DNA of 14,080 nt from Verrucomicrobiota bacterium (lineage in GTDB: Bacteria > Verrucomicrobiota > Verrucomicrobiia > Limisphaerales > AV2). The stretch is taken from NCBI GenBank assembly GCA_003219345.1, contig QHOP01000088.1, positions 1 to 14,080 on the forward strand, read 5' to 3'. The notes under the pieces were generated by a model. The model was not told where the DNA came from. It saw only the letters and a list, made by a program, of their open reading frames with translations, and searched no databases. This document shows positions 1 through 6,902 of this stretch, one piece after another; positions within the stretch are counted from its first letter, which is position 1; every line of letters starts with the position of its first letter. A program made the translations under genes and the position numbers.

Positions 1-228
1 CGTATCGCGCGCTCCCTGTTTGCGAACCAACTCCAAAGAGTGAAGCGAGTAATGTTCGCTGAGTTTTTCCCGTAAATGCTTCGGCAGATTGGTCATCGCC
101 TCCCAGCTCGTGACGCGCTGGACGTAGAGCCAGTGCAACAACTGGTCAACGCGATAGACCGGCTCGTTCCATTCTTTGAAAAGTGCGAGCACCTCGTCGC
201 GTGTTTGAGATTTAACGTCGCAAATCAC
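1..228 (-). CDS. rlmN: 23S rRNA (adenine(2503)-C(2))-methyltransferase RlmN, N-terminal part (runs off the left edge)
   Basis: RlmN is a radical-SAM enzyme that methylates C2 of A2503 in 23S rRNA and A37 in some tRNAs. Only the N-terminal accessory domain (about 76 residues) is inside the window; the CxxxCxxC cluster motif would lie past position 1. Recognition rests on the segment EPVYRVDQLLHWLY, then VTSWEAMTNLPKHLREKL and SLHSLELV, which match the family pattern of a helical domain ending in [M]TNLPKxLREKL. The frame is open from an in-frame TAG at 240-238. The best start is GTG at 228-226, which puts about 16 residues before the EPVYR motif, slightly short for the family; ATT at 225 is an alternative. 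No strong ribosome binding site precedes it, and it overlaps the end of a short upstream frame, so coupling to upstream translation is possible. It is the last visible gene of the glgP group. Confidence 0.85.
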   Translation of the reverse strand, partial: MICDVKSQTRDEVLALFKEWNEPVYRVDQLLHWLYVQRVTSWEAMTNLPKHLREKLSEHYSLHSLELVRKQGARDT

Positions 229-352
229 GCAGCCAGTCTACTGCTTTGCCCATGTCCTTTCCAGGAAGGATTTGGATTTCGCACTTCACGCCGCGCGGCG
301 TTCAGTCCGTTTTTGAACGGCCGCGACAGTCGAGCGTTCGATCAAACTTCAT
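212..352 (-). pseudogene. Short frame coupled to glgP, interrupted by an in-frame TGA (unknown product)
   Basis: The ATG at 352-350 overlaps the glgP stop as ATGA, the usual sign of translational coupling. The frame runs 16 codons (MKFDRTLDCRGRSKTD), meets TGA at 304-302, then stays open for 29 more codons to TAA at 214-212. The downstream part reads as ordinary protein (VKCEIQILPGKDMGKAVDWL, then RDLRR). A good GGAAAGGA sequence sits just before an internal ATG at 253-251. The 12-nt palindrome CGCCGCGCGGCG follows the TGA by one base. LDCRG recalls the start of TusA-like proteins, but the CPxP motif of that family is absent and the frame is too short, so I do not assign it. It may be a small gene with a nonsense mutation, a remnant, or chance open sequence. 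Its end overlaps the rlmN start. Confidence 0.3.
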
Positions 353-2481
353 TTGAAGAGGTAACACCTCCGCGTGTATTCCTGGACCATGCGCCAGGTG
401 TTGAATTGGGGCACCAGCGTTGCCATCGCGCGGCGGATTTTTTGGATCCACTGGCGCGGGATCCCATCGGCGTCCCGATCGAAGAAGCACGGAATAATTT
501 CCTCGGTCAACGTCTGGTAAAGATTTTCGCTGTCGCGACGGTCCTGCTCCTCGATGGAGTCAGGATGTGAGTCGTCGCCGATGGCGAAGCCGTTCGTGCC
601 GTCGTAGCCCTCGCGCCACCAGCCGTCGAGGATGCTGAAGTTGAGGCAGCCGTGGCAATTAGCCTTCATGCCGCTGGTCCCGGAAGCTTCCAGCGGCCGG
701 CGCGGGTTGTTCAGCCAGACATCGCAGCCGGAAACCATCTGCCGTCCGACGTGCACATCGTAGTTTTCGATGAAGACCAGATACCCTTTAAGCTCGCTGT
801 ATTTGCTCAAGTGAATGATGTGTTGGATGAAACGCTTCCCTTCGTCGTCGCGCGGATGCGCTTTGCCTGCGAAAACGAATTGAATCGGACGCTGTTTGTC
901 GCGCACGAGTTTCAGGACGTTTTCGAATTGCTGGAAAATCAGCGGCGCGCGTTTGTAGGTCGCGAAACGGCGGGCGAAACCAATGGTCAAGGCGTCGGGA
1001 TTCAGCAGTTGATCAAAGGCGATGAAGTCGTCTTGCGACAGCCGCAGGCCCTGAATGAGCAGACGACGGCGCGTAAATTCGATCAACTCGCGGCGCAGGT
1101 TGTAACGCAACGCCCAAATCTCTTCGTCGGCGATGAATTCGGGATCGGTCAGTCGTTGCCAGAAGTCCGCCGAGTTAACGCTGCTCTCCCAGGTCGGCCC
1201 GAGTTTGCGCCGCCAGAAACGCCGCACCGGACCTTTCATCCAGCCCAGCAAATGGACGCCGTTCGTGATGTGGCCAATCGGGACTTCATCCGGCGATTTG
1301 TCCGGATAGAGACAATGCCACATTTGACGACTGACCTGACCGTGCAGTTCGCTCACTCCGTTGGCCGCGCGCGAAACGCGCAGTGCCAGCACCGTCATGC
1401 AGAACGGTTCGTTGGCGTCCTCGGGATGAACCCGGCCCAGAGCCATCAAGTCGTTGAGCGAAAGCTTAAGCTGCGATTGAAATCTGTTCAGCGCGTAATT
1501 GACCAAATCGCGGCTGAACCGATCATGCCCTGCTTCCACCGGCGTGTGCGTGGTGAAAATGCATTCCGCCTTCGTTCGCGCCAATGCATCTCTGAACGAC
1601 TTGCCTTCGGCCAGTTTTTCGCGAACCAGTTCCAGCGTCAAAAAGGCCGCGTGCCCTTCGTTCATGTGAAACACCGAAGGCTGAACCCCGAGCGCGCGCA
1701 ACAGACGAACGCCGCCGACACCGAGCAAAACCTCCTGCATGATCCGTGTCGTGCTGTCGCCGCCATAAACGCGCAGCGTCAAATCGCGATAATGCTGTTC
1801 ATTTTCCGGCCGGTTCGTGTCGAGCAGATAAACCGGGCAGCGACCCACGTTGACGCGCCACGCCTGGAAATAGACTTCGTTCATGGCTATCTCGACCGTG
1901 CAGACCAGCGGCTCGTTTTTCGCGTCCAGCACCGGTTCAATCGGCAGATTCCTGGGATTCAGCCGCGTGTAATACTCGGACTGCCAGTTATCCTGGTTGA
2001 CCGTCTGCTGAAAATAACCTTCGCGATAAAACAAAGTGACGCCGACAAAACCGAGACCGAGGTCGCTGGCCGATTTGGCGTGGTCGCCGGCGAGAATGCC
2101 CAAACCTCCGGCGGAAATCGGCAAGGTTTCATGAAATCCGAATTCAGCGGAGAAGTAAGCGACCGGGTTCTGGAGCAAATGCGGCGCATTTTCCCGCCCC
2201 CAGGTCTTGGCCTCCTTCAGATAGGTCTGGAAGTTGTCCAGCACTGCGCGCGCCTGGCGCGCGAAATCGCGGTCCTGAAGACGCACGCGCAATTCGTAGT
2301 TCGAAACTTCGTGTAGCACGGCGACGGCGTTGTGATAAAGGTTTTGCCATCCGCGGGGGGAAAGTTGTTGAAAAACTTCCTGCGCTTCCTGGTTCCACGT
2401 CCACCAAAGATTGCGGGCCAATTGATTCAGCCCGACAGTCAATTCCGTGATTTCATCGGCCGAAAAGTGCGGCTTGTTCAT
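349..2481 (-). CDS. glgP: Alpha-glucan phosphorylase (glycogen/maltodextrin phosphorylase, GT35, Thermus/archaeal type)
   Basis: This enzyme cleaves terminal alpha-1,4-glucose units of glycogen or maltodextrin with inorganic phosphate, giving glucose-1-phosphate in the cytoplasm. The 710-residue protein begins with the DUF3417-like helical region of this subfamily (LARNLWWTWN, residues 22-30). It then shows AYFSAEFGFHETLPISAGGLGILAG (given here only as SAEFGFHE 111-118 and SAGGLG 123-128), HMNEGHAAF (272-280), ITNGVH (405-410), GFARRFATYKRA (501-512) and EASGTSGMKA, in which Lys606 should carry pyridoxal phosphate. The usual C-terminal pattern EYTRR.Y closes the protein, without the extra C-terminal domain of the roughly 820-residue forms. 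The residues after the PLP lysine (NCHGCLN) differ from the ALNG-type sequence I expect from better-known members. The ATG at 2481 has only a weak GAGAG upstream. A candidate promoter lies at 2526-2554. Confidence 0.95.
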   Translation of the reverse strand: MNKPHFSADEITELTVGLNQLARNLWWTWNQEAQEVFQQLSPRGWQNLYHNAVAVLHEVSNYELRVRLQDRDFARQARAVLDNFQTYLKEAKTWGRENAPHLLQNPVAYFSAEFGFHETLPISAGGLGILAGDHAKSASDLGLGFVGVTLFYREGYFQQTVNQDNWQSEYYTRLNPRNLPIEPVLDAKNEPLVCTVEIAMNEVYFQAWRVNVGRCPVYLLDTNRPENEQHYRDLTLRVYGGDSTTRIMQEVLLGVGGVRLLRALGVQPSVFHMNEGHAAFLTLELVREKLAEGKSFRDALARTKAECIFTTHTPVEAGHDRFSRDLVNYALNRFQSQLKLSLNDLMALGRVHPEDANEPFCMTVLALRVSRAANGVSELHGQVSRQMWHCLYPDKSPDEVPIGHITNGVHLLGWMKGPVRRFWRRKLGPTWESSVNSADFWQRLTDPEFIADEEIWALRYNLRRELIEFTRRRLLIQGLRLSQDDFIAFDQLLNPDALTIGFARRFATYKRAPLIFQQFENVLKLVRDKQRPIQFVFAGKAHPRDDEGKRFIQHIIHLSKYSELKGYLVFIENYDVHVGRQMVSGCDVWLNNPRRPLEASGTSGMKANCHGCLNFSILDGWWREGYDGTNGFAIGDDSHPDSIEEQDRRDSENLYQTLTEEIIPCFFDRDADGIPRQWIQKIRRAMATLVPQFNTWRMVQEYTRRCYLFK

Positions 2482-2525
2482 AATTCAAAGCAAAACTCTC
2501 TGCTGTGTCCGACAACAATGCAGAA

Positions 2526-2554
2526 ACGCTAGTCAGCCGCGCCGGCAATCGCAA
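2526..2554 (-). promoter_or_regulatory. Candidate sigma70-type promoter for glgP
   Basis: On the minus strand TTGCGA (2554-2549) is followed after 17 bp by TAGCGT (2531-2526). The matches to TTGACA and TATAAT are 4/6 and 3/6. The start of glgP lies about 38 nt downstream of the expected transcription start. The 181-bp gap from the end of the glycosyltransferase gene (2663) to glgP holds no other gene and no convincing terminator; an AGACGTCT palindrome and A/T runs are its only other visible features. Confidence 0.35.
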
Positions 2555-2662
2555 ATAAAAACCAAAGAACGAGCACAGCGCCATGACGCCGCATCGTTGA
2601 TTTTTCAGACGTCTCGTCCGGATTTATTCTGCAGCATCCTGTGAAAACGGGAGACTGCTGGC

Positions 2663-3970
2663 CTATGGCAATGGGCCGCTGTTTCCCGACCCGCCGCGGT
2701 CAAGCTCTCGATAAATTTGCAGAAGGTCGCGAAGAGACGAAGCGGCGCCAGCGCCTCGGCCCGGCGTCGACCTCGCGAGCAATCGGGCGGCTTGCTCACC
2801 TACCCTGCCTTCGCCGTAAAAGCGGTCGCGCGCGTGGTGAATGGATTTCATCGCCCGAAAACCGTCGAACCAACGAAAGAAACGCTTGCGAAACGCCGCT
2901 TCGCTCGAAGTGTTTTCGCAAATCTCTTCCAGCGCGTCGGCGAATCGCTGTTCAGCGAAAAAATCGCGCATGGACACGGGCAATCCTTCCAGCTTCTCAC
3001 CAGCAGGCACCTTTCCGCGCCGATATATCTCCGCTACGCGCTCGAAACAGCATTTGAGGTCCAGAAAAGCTTCCAGCGGATACGTCATGATCTCCTGTCC
3101 CGTCAGAAAACTGCGCACTGCCTTGCCTGTCCCAAACGGAACCCTGTCCGAAGGACGAGCTGAAGGAATAACCGTCGTTTCGGTCAAATCGGTGAAGCCG
3201 CCGAGCGGGATGACTTTGTGCAGGAAATAAAAATCCTCGCCGGCCTTCCGTTTGTTCATACCGCCTTGTTCGCGGTACGCGTCGGCGCGCACAGCGATGC
3301 AGGAACCGATCGTGTGATGCGCGTGCGGAAAGCCGGCGTATCGCAAAGCCCGAACGTAGTAACGCAGGTGCAATTCGTAAGCACCGACTGCTTCGTAAAC
3401 CTGCGGCGACAACGGGCCGCTCAGGGGATGCTCGAAGTAAATGCTGCAACCGGGACTTTGAGGATTTTGCTGAAAGCGCTGCTCGATAGTTGTCAGATAA
3501 TTGCGCTCGCATCCGCAGTCCGCGTCGTAGCCCACTATGACTCCCTCCGGCCTCCCAACGTCATCAAATCGTCGCAATGCTTCGTCCATCCCGATTTTCC
3601 GCGCCAAACCGACGCCGGCCTGTTTCGGCGGCAGCTCGGGAAAGTGCAGCAGGCGGACCGCCAGCCGTGGGTCACAATGCTCCGCAATCCATTCAGTGGC
3701 GGTCTTCAAAGTCGCCTGATTCCGTGAACGGATTTCTTCGGAACAACCGGCCGGCGAGTTGACGACGACAATCACCTCTACGGCGCAAGCAGACCGTTCG
3801 CAAAGCCGGAGTGATTCCAGACTGCGGATCAAATCCGGCTCATTGAAACACGGAATGACAACAACAATCCCCAAGTCTGGCCTCGGCGGCGTTGCAATCT
3901 GCCGCTCACAAAAACCGAAGCGACGAAAGTAATAGTCTGTTTCCGAGGTTGGCATGCCCAATTTTTCCAC
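2663..3970 (-). CDS. Glycosyltransferase family 2 protein
   Basis: A cytoplasmic GT-A fold glycosyltransferase of 435 residues; donor and acceptor cannot be read from the sequence. The nucleotide-binding start is GIVVVIPCFNEPDL (34-47), with VEVIVVVNSP (64-73) as the next strand. The DxD-type metal site is YDADC (148-152), and GEDFYFL (244-250) is the likely ED region of the acceptor/catalytic side. No membrane segment is visible, so it is not a processive synthase. The long C-terminal tail (about 290-435) is helical and charged and has no domain I recognise. The start given is GTG at 3970; ATG at 3955 would remove five residues, and neither has a good ribosome binding site. It lies upstream of glgP on the same strand, but the spacing gives no firm functional link to glycogen metabolism. 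Confidence 0.85.
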   Translation of the reverse strand: MEKLGMPTSETDYYFRRFGFCERQIATPPRPDLGIVVVIPCFNEPDLIRSLESLRLCERSACAVEVIVVVNSPAGCSEEIRSRNQATLKTATEWIAEHCDPRLAVRLLHFPELPPKQAGVGLARKIGMDEALRRFDDVGRPEGVIVGYDADCGCERNYLTTIEQRFQQNPQSPGCSIYFEHPLSGPLSPQVYEAVGAYELHLRYYVRALRYAGFPHAHHTIGSCIAVRADAYREQGGMNKRKAGEDFYFLHKVIPLGGFTDLTETTVIPSARPSDRVPFGTGKAVRSFLTGQEIMTYPLEAFLDLKCCFERVAEIYRRGKVPAGEKLEGLPVSMRDFFAEQRFADALEEICENTSSEAAFRKRFFRWFDGFRAMKSIHHARDRFYGEGRVGEQAARLLARSTPGRGAGAASSLRDLLQIYRELDRGGSGNSGPLP

Positions 3971-4197
3971 GCTGCCGCCAGCGCCGGTCAGACAGTGCCC
4001 AACCAGTCGGCAAAATTCAACAAGCTCGCTCCTTTGCCCGCTCGAGTTTTCTTAGCTCCCCGCGGCGGGGTGATTGAAGAAGCGCGGGCTTCGACCGCTT
4101 CGGCGGTTTCGACTCCTCCACTTGCCGCTCGTAACCCGTCACTTGTCGGCTTTGCCCTTCCGCTTTCCATCGCTGCTGCTAGAATGCAAGCGATTCT
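3971..4197. other. Divergent intergenic spacer, GT2 / miaE
   Basis: This 227-bp gap separates divergent genes, so it should hold both promoters. I see no strong -35/-10 pair. TAGAAT at 4180-4185 on the plus strand is a fair -10, but it would start transcription only a few bases before the miaE ATG. Two GC-rich hairpins are present: CCCCG-CGG-CGGGG at 4058-4070 and ACCGC-TTCG-GCGGT at 4094-4107, the latter with a stable UUCG-type loop. A minus-strand frame crosses the gap but extends as antisense through miaE, so I do not call it a gene. Confidence 0.4.
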
Positions 4198-4785
4198 ATG
4201 AAATATTCGCTCGAACCGGCCGTGGCCACCCGCCCTGAATGGGTGACGATCGTCGTGTCGAATTTTCCCGCCTTCCTGCAGGACCACGCTGACTGCGAAC
4301 GGAAAGCGTCCGCGATGGCGATGAGTTTCGTCGCCAAGTATCCCGACCGCATCGAAATCATCCCCGAGCTCATCGAGACGGCCATTGAGGAGCTGGACCA
4401 TTTTCAGCAGGTCTATGCGCACATGGTAAAACGTGGCGTGCGTTTGGCTAAAGAAATCACCGAGGACCCGTATATCAAGGCGCTTCTCGACCTTTGCCGC
4501 ACTGATCCGCTCAATCGTTTCCTCGACCGTCTGCTGCTCGCCTCCATCATCGAATGTCGCGGCGCGGAACGTTTTCGTCTTATCGGGGAAGCCATTCAGA
4601 ACGACGCCGAACTGAAGCAGTTCTACCACCGGCTTTGGACGTCCGAAGCCAAGCACGGCAACATCTTTGTCAAAATGGCGAGGAACTATTTCGACGAAAC
4701 GAAAGTTTACTGGCGCCTGAGAGAACTCAACGAAGCCGAAGGAAGGATCATTCAATCGCTTGCATTACGGGCGGCTCTTCACTAG
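4198..4785 (+). CDS. miaE: tRNA 2-methylthio-N6-isopentenyladenosine(37) hydroxylase, MiaE family
   Basis: MiaE is a diiron monooxygenase that hydroxylates the isopentenyl side chain of ms2i6A at position 37 of tRNAs reading UNN codons. The 195-residue length is normal for the family. The four-helix-bundle metal ligands are all visible: Glu34 (DHADCERKA), Glu65 and His68 (EELDHFQQ), Glu119 (SIIECRGAERF), and Glu149 with His152 (SEAKHGN). This makes a catalytically intact enzyme likely. The ATG at 4198 has no clear Shine-Dalgarno sequence, and a TAGAAT box 12 bp upstream suggests the transcript could be nearly leaderless; that is inference. It stands alone on the plus strand, convergent with pxpA, and its usual substrate-producing partners MiaA and MiaB are not in the window. 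Confidence 0.9.
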   Translation: MKYSLEPAVATRPEWVTIVVSNFPAFLQDHADCERKASAMAMSFVAKYPDRIEIIPELIETAIEELDHFQQVYAHMVKRGVRLAKEITEDPYIKALLDLCRTDPLNRFLDRLLLASIIECRGAERFRLIGEAIQNDAELKQFYHRLWTSEAKHGNIFVKMARNYFDETKVYWRLRELNEAEGRIIQSLALRAALH

Positions 4786-4788
4786 CAC

Positions 4789-4812
4789 GTCTGGACAAAG
4801 CAATGTCCGGAC
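4789..4812. terminator. Hairpin between convergent miaE and pxpA
   Basis: GTCTGGACA (4789-4797) pairs with TGTCCGGAC (4804-4812) over 9 positions, with one G-T pair and a 6-nt loop. It lies 4 bp past the miaE stop and 24 bp past the pxpA stop. There is no T-run after the stem in either direction (an A-run follows on the plus strand), so it is not a canonical intrinsic terminator. Its position between two convergent gene ends is the main argument. Confidence 0.3.
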
Positions 4813-4835
4813 ATGAAAAACCCACCTTTGACCCC

Positions 4836-5612
4836 TCAAACACGACCGCGAATCCGACGAGTGGTATTTCGCCCGGCGTTGGCAGATTTCGAGAATTTGT
4901 AAAGCTCCTTCGCCACGACTCGCGCCAGTTGCACGGCGCGCGGCGTGTCCGAATGAATGCAGAGGGTTTGCGGGCGCAAGGCGATGCGTTTTCCAGATTC
5001 GGCAGTTACGTCGCCCTTTTCCAGAAGCTGGCGAATGCGCGCAACGACGACGCTTGTCCCGGTCAGCAGCGCGTTCGGTTCATTCCGGGAAACGAGCGTT
5101 CCATCATCGCGATAGTTGCGGTCAACGAACGCCTCTTCCCACACAACCACTCCACCTCGACGCGCGATGCGCGCGACTCGTCCGCGAGCTCGCGCGTAGA
5201 TCCTGGCGCGTGGCCAGAAGCGTTCGACGACGGCGACGTAGCGTTTGGCCAATGCGTCTTCCTCTTCACTCGCGTGATAAAGCGCGCCGTGCAGCTTGAT
5301 GTGGTGGAGCCGGACCCCGTTCGCCTGCGCGATCAATTCCAAGGCGCCGACCTGGTGCAGGAGAAGAGACTCCATCTCATCCGGCGTAAGCTGGATGTGA
5401 CCGCGTCCGAAATCGCCGCGACTCCATGGCCCCGGATGCGCGCCCAACCGCACATCCTGTTGCTTCGACAGACGAACGCACGATTCCATCATTGTGAAAT
5501 CGCCCGCGTGCCCGCCGCAAGCGACGTTCGCTGAAGTAATCCAGCGCATCAGCGCGCGGGTCCGACCCAACGGTTCGCCTTCACCCAGATCGCAATTGAG
5601 GTCGAGTTTCAT
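4836..5612 (-). CDS. pxpA: 5-oxoprolinase subunit A, LamB/YcsF family
   Basis: PxpA works with PxpBC to hydrolyse 5-oxoproline (pyroglutamate) to glutamate with ATP. The 258-residue protein starts with the family signature MKLDLNCDLGEG. It continues with TSANVACGGHAGD (26-38), LGAHPG (56-61), the LHHIKLHGALYH segment near residue 110, and the C-terminal LCIHSDTPRAVQLAR. All the conserved His/Asp/Asn positions of the family that I know are present. The frame is open upstream to 5876, but the extra 88 residues are encoded by palindromic repeat DNA and look unlike the family, so the start is set at ATG 5612; only a weak GAGG precedes it. It is the last gene of the minus-strand series, 256 bp after pxpC. 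Confidence 0.93.
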   Translation of the reverse strand: MKLDLNCDLGEGEPLGRTRALMRWITSANVACGGHAGDFTMMESCVRLSKQQDVRLGAHPGPWSRGDFGRGHIQLTPDEMESLLLHQVGALELIAQANGVRLHHIKLHGALYHASEEEDALAKRYVAVVERFWPRARIYARARGRVARIARRGGVVVWEEAFVDRNYRDDGTLVSRNEPNALLTGTSVVVARIRQLLEKGDVTAESGKRIALRPQTLCIHSDTPRAVQLARVVAKELYKFSKSANAGRNTTRRIRGRV

Positions 5613-5663
5613 GAGTAGCGCAGGCCTCAGCCAGTTGTGTTCGGCATGAAAACGCTGAGGGCG

Positions 5664-5791
5664 TTTTTCCCTCTCTCCTCGCGAGGAGCGAGCGCGGAGA
5701 GAGCCGGAGAGAGGGGAAAAAACAGCCTCCACTCCCCGGCCCTCTCCTCCTTTTTTGGGGAGGAGAGGGAGAAGAGAAGCGCTGCAGCGCT
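5664..5791. repeat. Mosaic palindromic (REP-like) intergenic element between pxpC and pxpA
   Basis: Three inverted repeats follow one another. The first pairs the T-run plus CCCTCTCTCC ending at 5678 with GGAGAGAGGGG plus an A-run at 5706-5722, around an inner CCTCGCGAGG palindrome (5677-5686). The second pairs CCCTCTCCTCC (5740-5750) with GGAGGAGAGGG (5759-5769), 11 bp perfect around an 8-nt loop. The third is the 14-nt perfect palindrome AGCGCTGCAGCGCT (5778-5791). A further GCCGG...CCGGC pair follows at about 5836-5855. The CCCTCTCC/GGAGAGGG arms recur at 6798-6858, which points to a dispersed repeat family. The rest of the pxpC-pxpA gap holds no gene. Confidence 0.75.
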
Positions 5792-5868
5792 CCAAGCAAA
5801 CTACTTGCCGAGCAGTATTTTTCCATCTGCAGGTGGCCGGACAGTCTTGCCCGGCAAAAGAAACAGCA

Positions 5869-6726
5869 TCATTCAACGAACCTCACTTTCAAACCGGGCC
5901 GGCATTGCGCCAGCCACGACAAATCAGCGGCGTCCACCAGGCCGAGTTTGGGATACCCGCCCACCGTCGGCCCGTCGCACATGGTTACAATCGGCTGGCC
6001 GTTCGTCGGGATTTGAACCGAGCCGGGCAGCACCGGTTCGCTGATCATCTCTGCTGCGGGCGCTTTCAACGGCTTTCCCGTCAGTCGATAACCGACCCGG
6101 TCACTTTGCGAGCTGACGGTCCATTCCTGAGCCAGGAAATGTTCGCGGTCAGTCCCGCTGAAAAAGTCCCATTGCGGCCCGCGCCAAACCCGCAACGGCG
6201 GGGGTGATTCGTAGTTGCGCCGCTCATGCCAGTCAACGGCGCGTCCGGCGACACCGCGCGAGAGCTCAAAACGCGCGCTCGACGCCCGGCACAATACGTC
6301 GCCGCGGACAAACGTGTGTCCCAACTGTCCTCGCACGTAAACGCTCGCGCTGCCGAGCAGACGTTGCCCCTCAAAACCACCTGGAACCGCCAGGTAGATC
6401 CAGACCCCCGAGTGATTCTTTGGAAACTGAAGCACGTCGCCTTCGTTCATTCGCACGGCTCTCCAGGTTGGCACGTTGGCGCCGGCGTCAGCGCCGGTGA
6501 CCGCAACCCACGTTTCGAGCAGCGTCTTGAACTTCGAGCCCTGCAACAGAATCTCGACCACCGGATCGTCAGGCTCATTGTCGAGCAGGCGGTTCGCCCA
6601 CTGCGCGGCGTGCTCATCCATCGCGCCGCTCGGCGGCACGCCGAACCGCCGCCAGCCAACCCGCCCGCCGTCTTGCAACGTCGCGCCGAAACCCGGCTCC
6701 AGGATTTCGAAAATTTCGTCGCCCAT
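5869..6726 (-). CDS. pxpC: 5-oxoprolinase subunit C, biotin-dependent carboxyltransferase-like family
   Basis: PxpC (KipA / allophanate hydrolase subunit 2 family) pairs with PxpB. In the 5-oxoprolinase complex they are thought to act with PxpA in ATP-dependent ring opening of 5-oxoproline. The 285-residue length fits. Diagnostic stretches are EPGFGATLQDGGRVGW (10-25), FGVPPSGAMD (28-37), AVTGAD (75-80), and near the C-terminus SEPVLPGSVQIPTNGQP followed by DGPTVGGYPKLG. The start is the ATG at 6726, with a GGAG only two bases upstream, closer than usual. It lies between pxpB and pxpA on the same strand, in the order B-C-A, with repeat-bearing gaps of 176 bp before and 256 bp after it. Confidence 0.93.
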   Translation of the reverse strand: MGDEIFEILEPGFGATLQDGGRVGWRRFGVPPSGAMDEHAAQWANRLLDNEPDDPVVEILLQGSKFKTLLETWVAVTGADAGANVPTWRAVRMNEGDVLQFPKNHSGVWIYLAVPGGFEGQRLLGSASVYVRGQLGHTFVRGDVLCRASSARFELSRGVAGRAVDWHERRNYESPPPLRVWRGPQWDFFSGTDREHFLAQEWTVSSQSDRVGYRLTGKPLKAPAAEMISEPVLPGSVQIPTNGQPIVTMCDGPTVGGYPKLGLVDAADLSWLAQCRPGLKVRFVE

Positions 6727-6797
6727 GACTCCGGTCTGAAGTGTGGTGTCCCTAACGCTTCTTTACAATGACGCCGATCAAGTCGGAAACAGCAACG

Positions 6798-6858
6798 CCC
6801 CTCACCCTGCCCTCTCCCCATCGGATGGGGAGAGGGTGGCCGAAGGCCGGGTGAGGGG
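6798..6858. repeat. Palindromic (REP-like) element between pxpB and pxpC
   Basis: The outer arms CCCCTCACCC (6798-6807) and GGGTGAGGGG (6849-6858) are perfect complements. They enclose a 12-bp perfect hairpin, CCCTCTCCCCAT (6810-6821) with ATGGGGAGAGGG (6825-6836) around a CGG loop, and a small GGCC-GAA-GGCC hairpin (6838-6848). Together they form a cloverleaf-like three-way junction. It fills much of the 176-bp gap and carries no gene. It resembles GC-rich intergenic repeats known from many environmental genomes, and shares arms with the element at 5664-5791. Confidence 0.8.
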
Positions 6859-6902
6859 AAAACGGAACGTTCACCTGGTATGGGTATTTCTCTGGCAGGC
6901 CA

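Noticed and set aside
302..304. Selenocysteine at the in-frame TGA of the mini-gene
   Set aside because: The palindrome starts too close to the TGA for a usual bacterial SECIS element, and no selenoprotein family is recognisable. A nonsense mutation is simpler.
305..352. TusA-type sulfurtransferase gene after glgP
   Set aside because: Only the LDCRG start resembles TusA. The catalytic CPxP motif is missing and the frame ends after 16 codons.
652..2316. Long open plus-strand frame opposite glgP
   Set aside because: It is the complement of a well-conserved glycogen phosphorylase. Its translation has no recognisable domain and is explained by the codon bias of the real gene.
3988..4755. 255-residue minus-strand frame across miaE and the divergent spacer
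   Set aside because: Most of it is antisense to miaE, whose metal ligands are all conserved. The rest has no recognisable features.
5613..5876. 88-residue N-terminal extension of PxpA
   Set aside because: It is encoded by palindromic repeat DNA, is rich in Arg/Ser, and precedes the canonical MKLDLNCDLGEG start.
5664..6858. Possible CRISPR array from repeated palindromes
   Set aside because: The repeats are not evenly spaced, differ from each other, and there are no spacers or cas genes.
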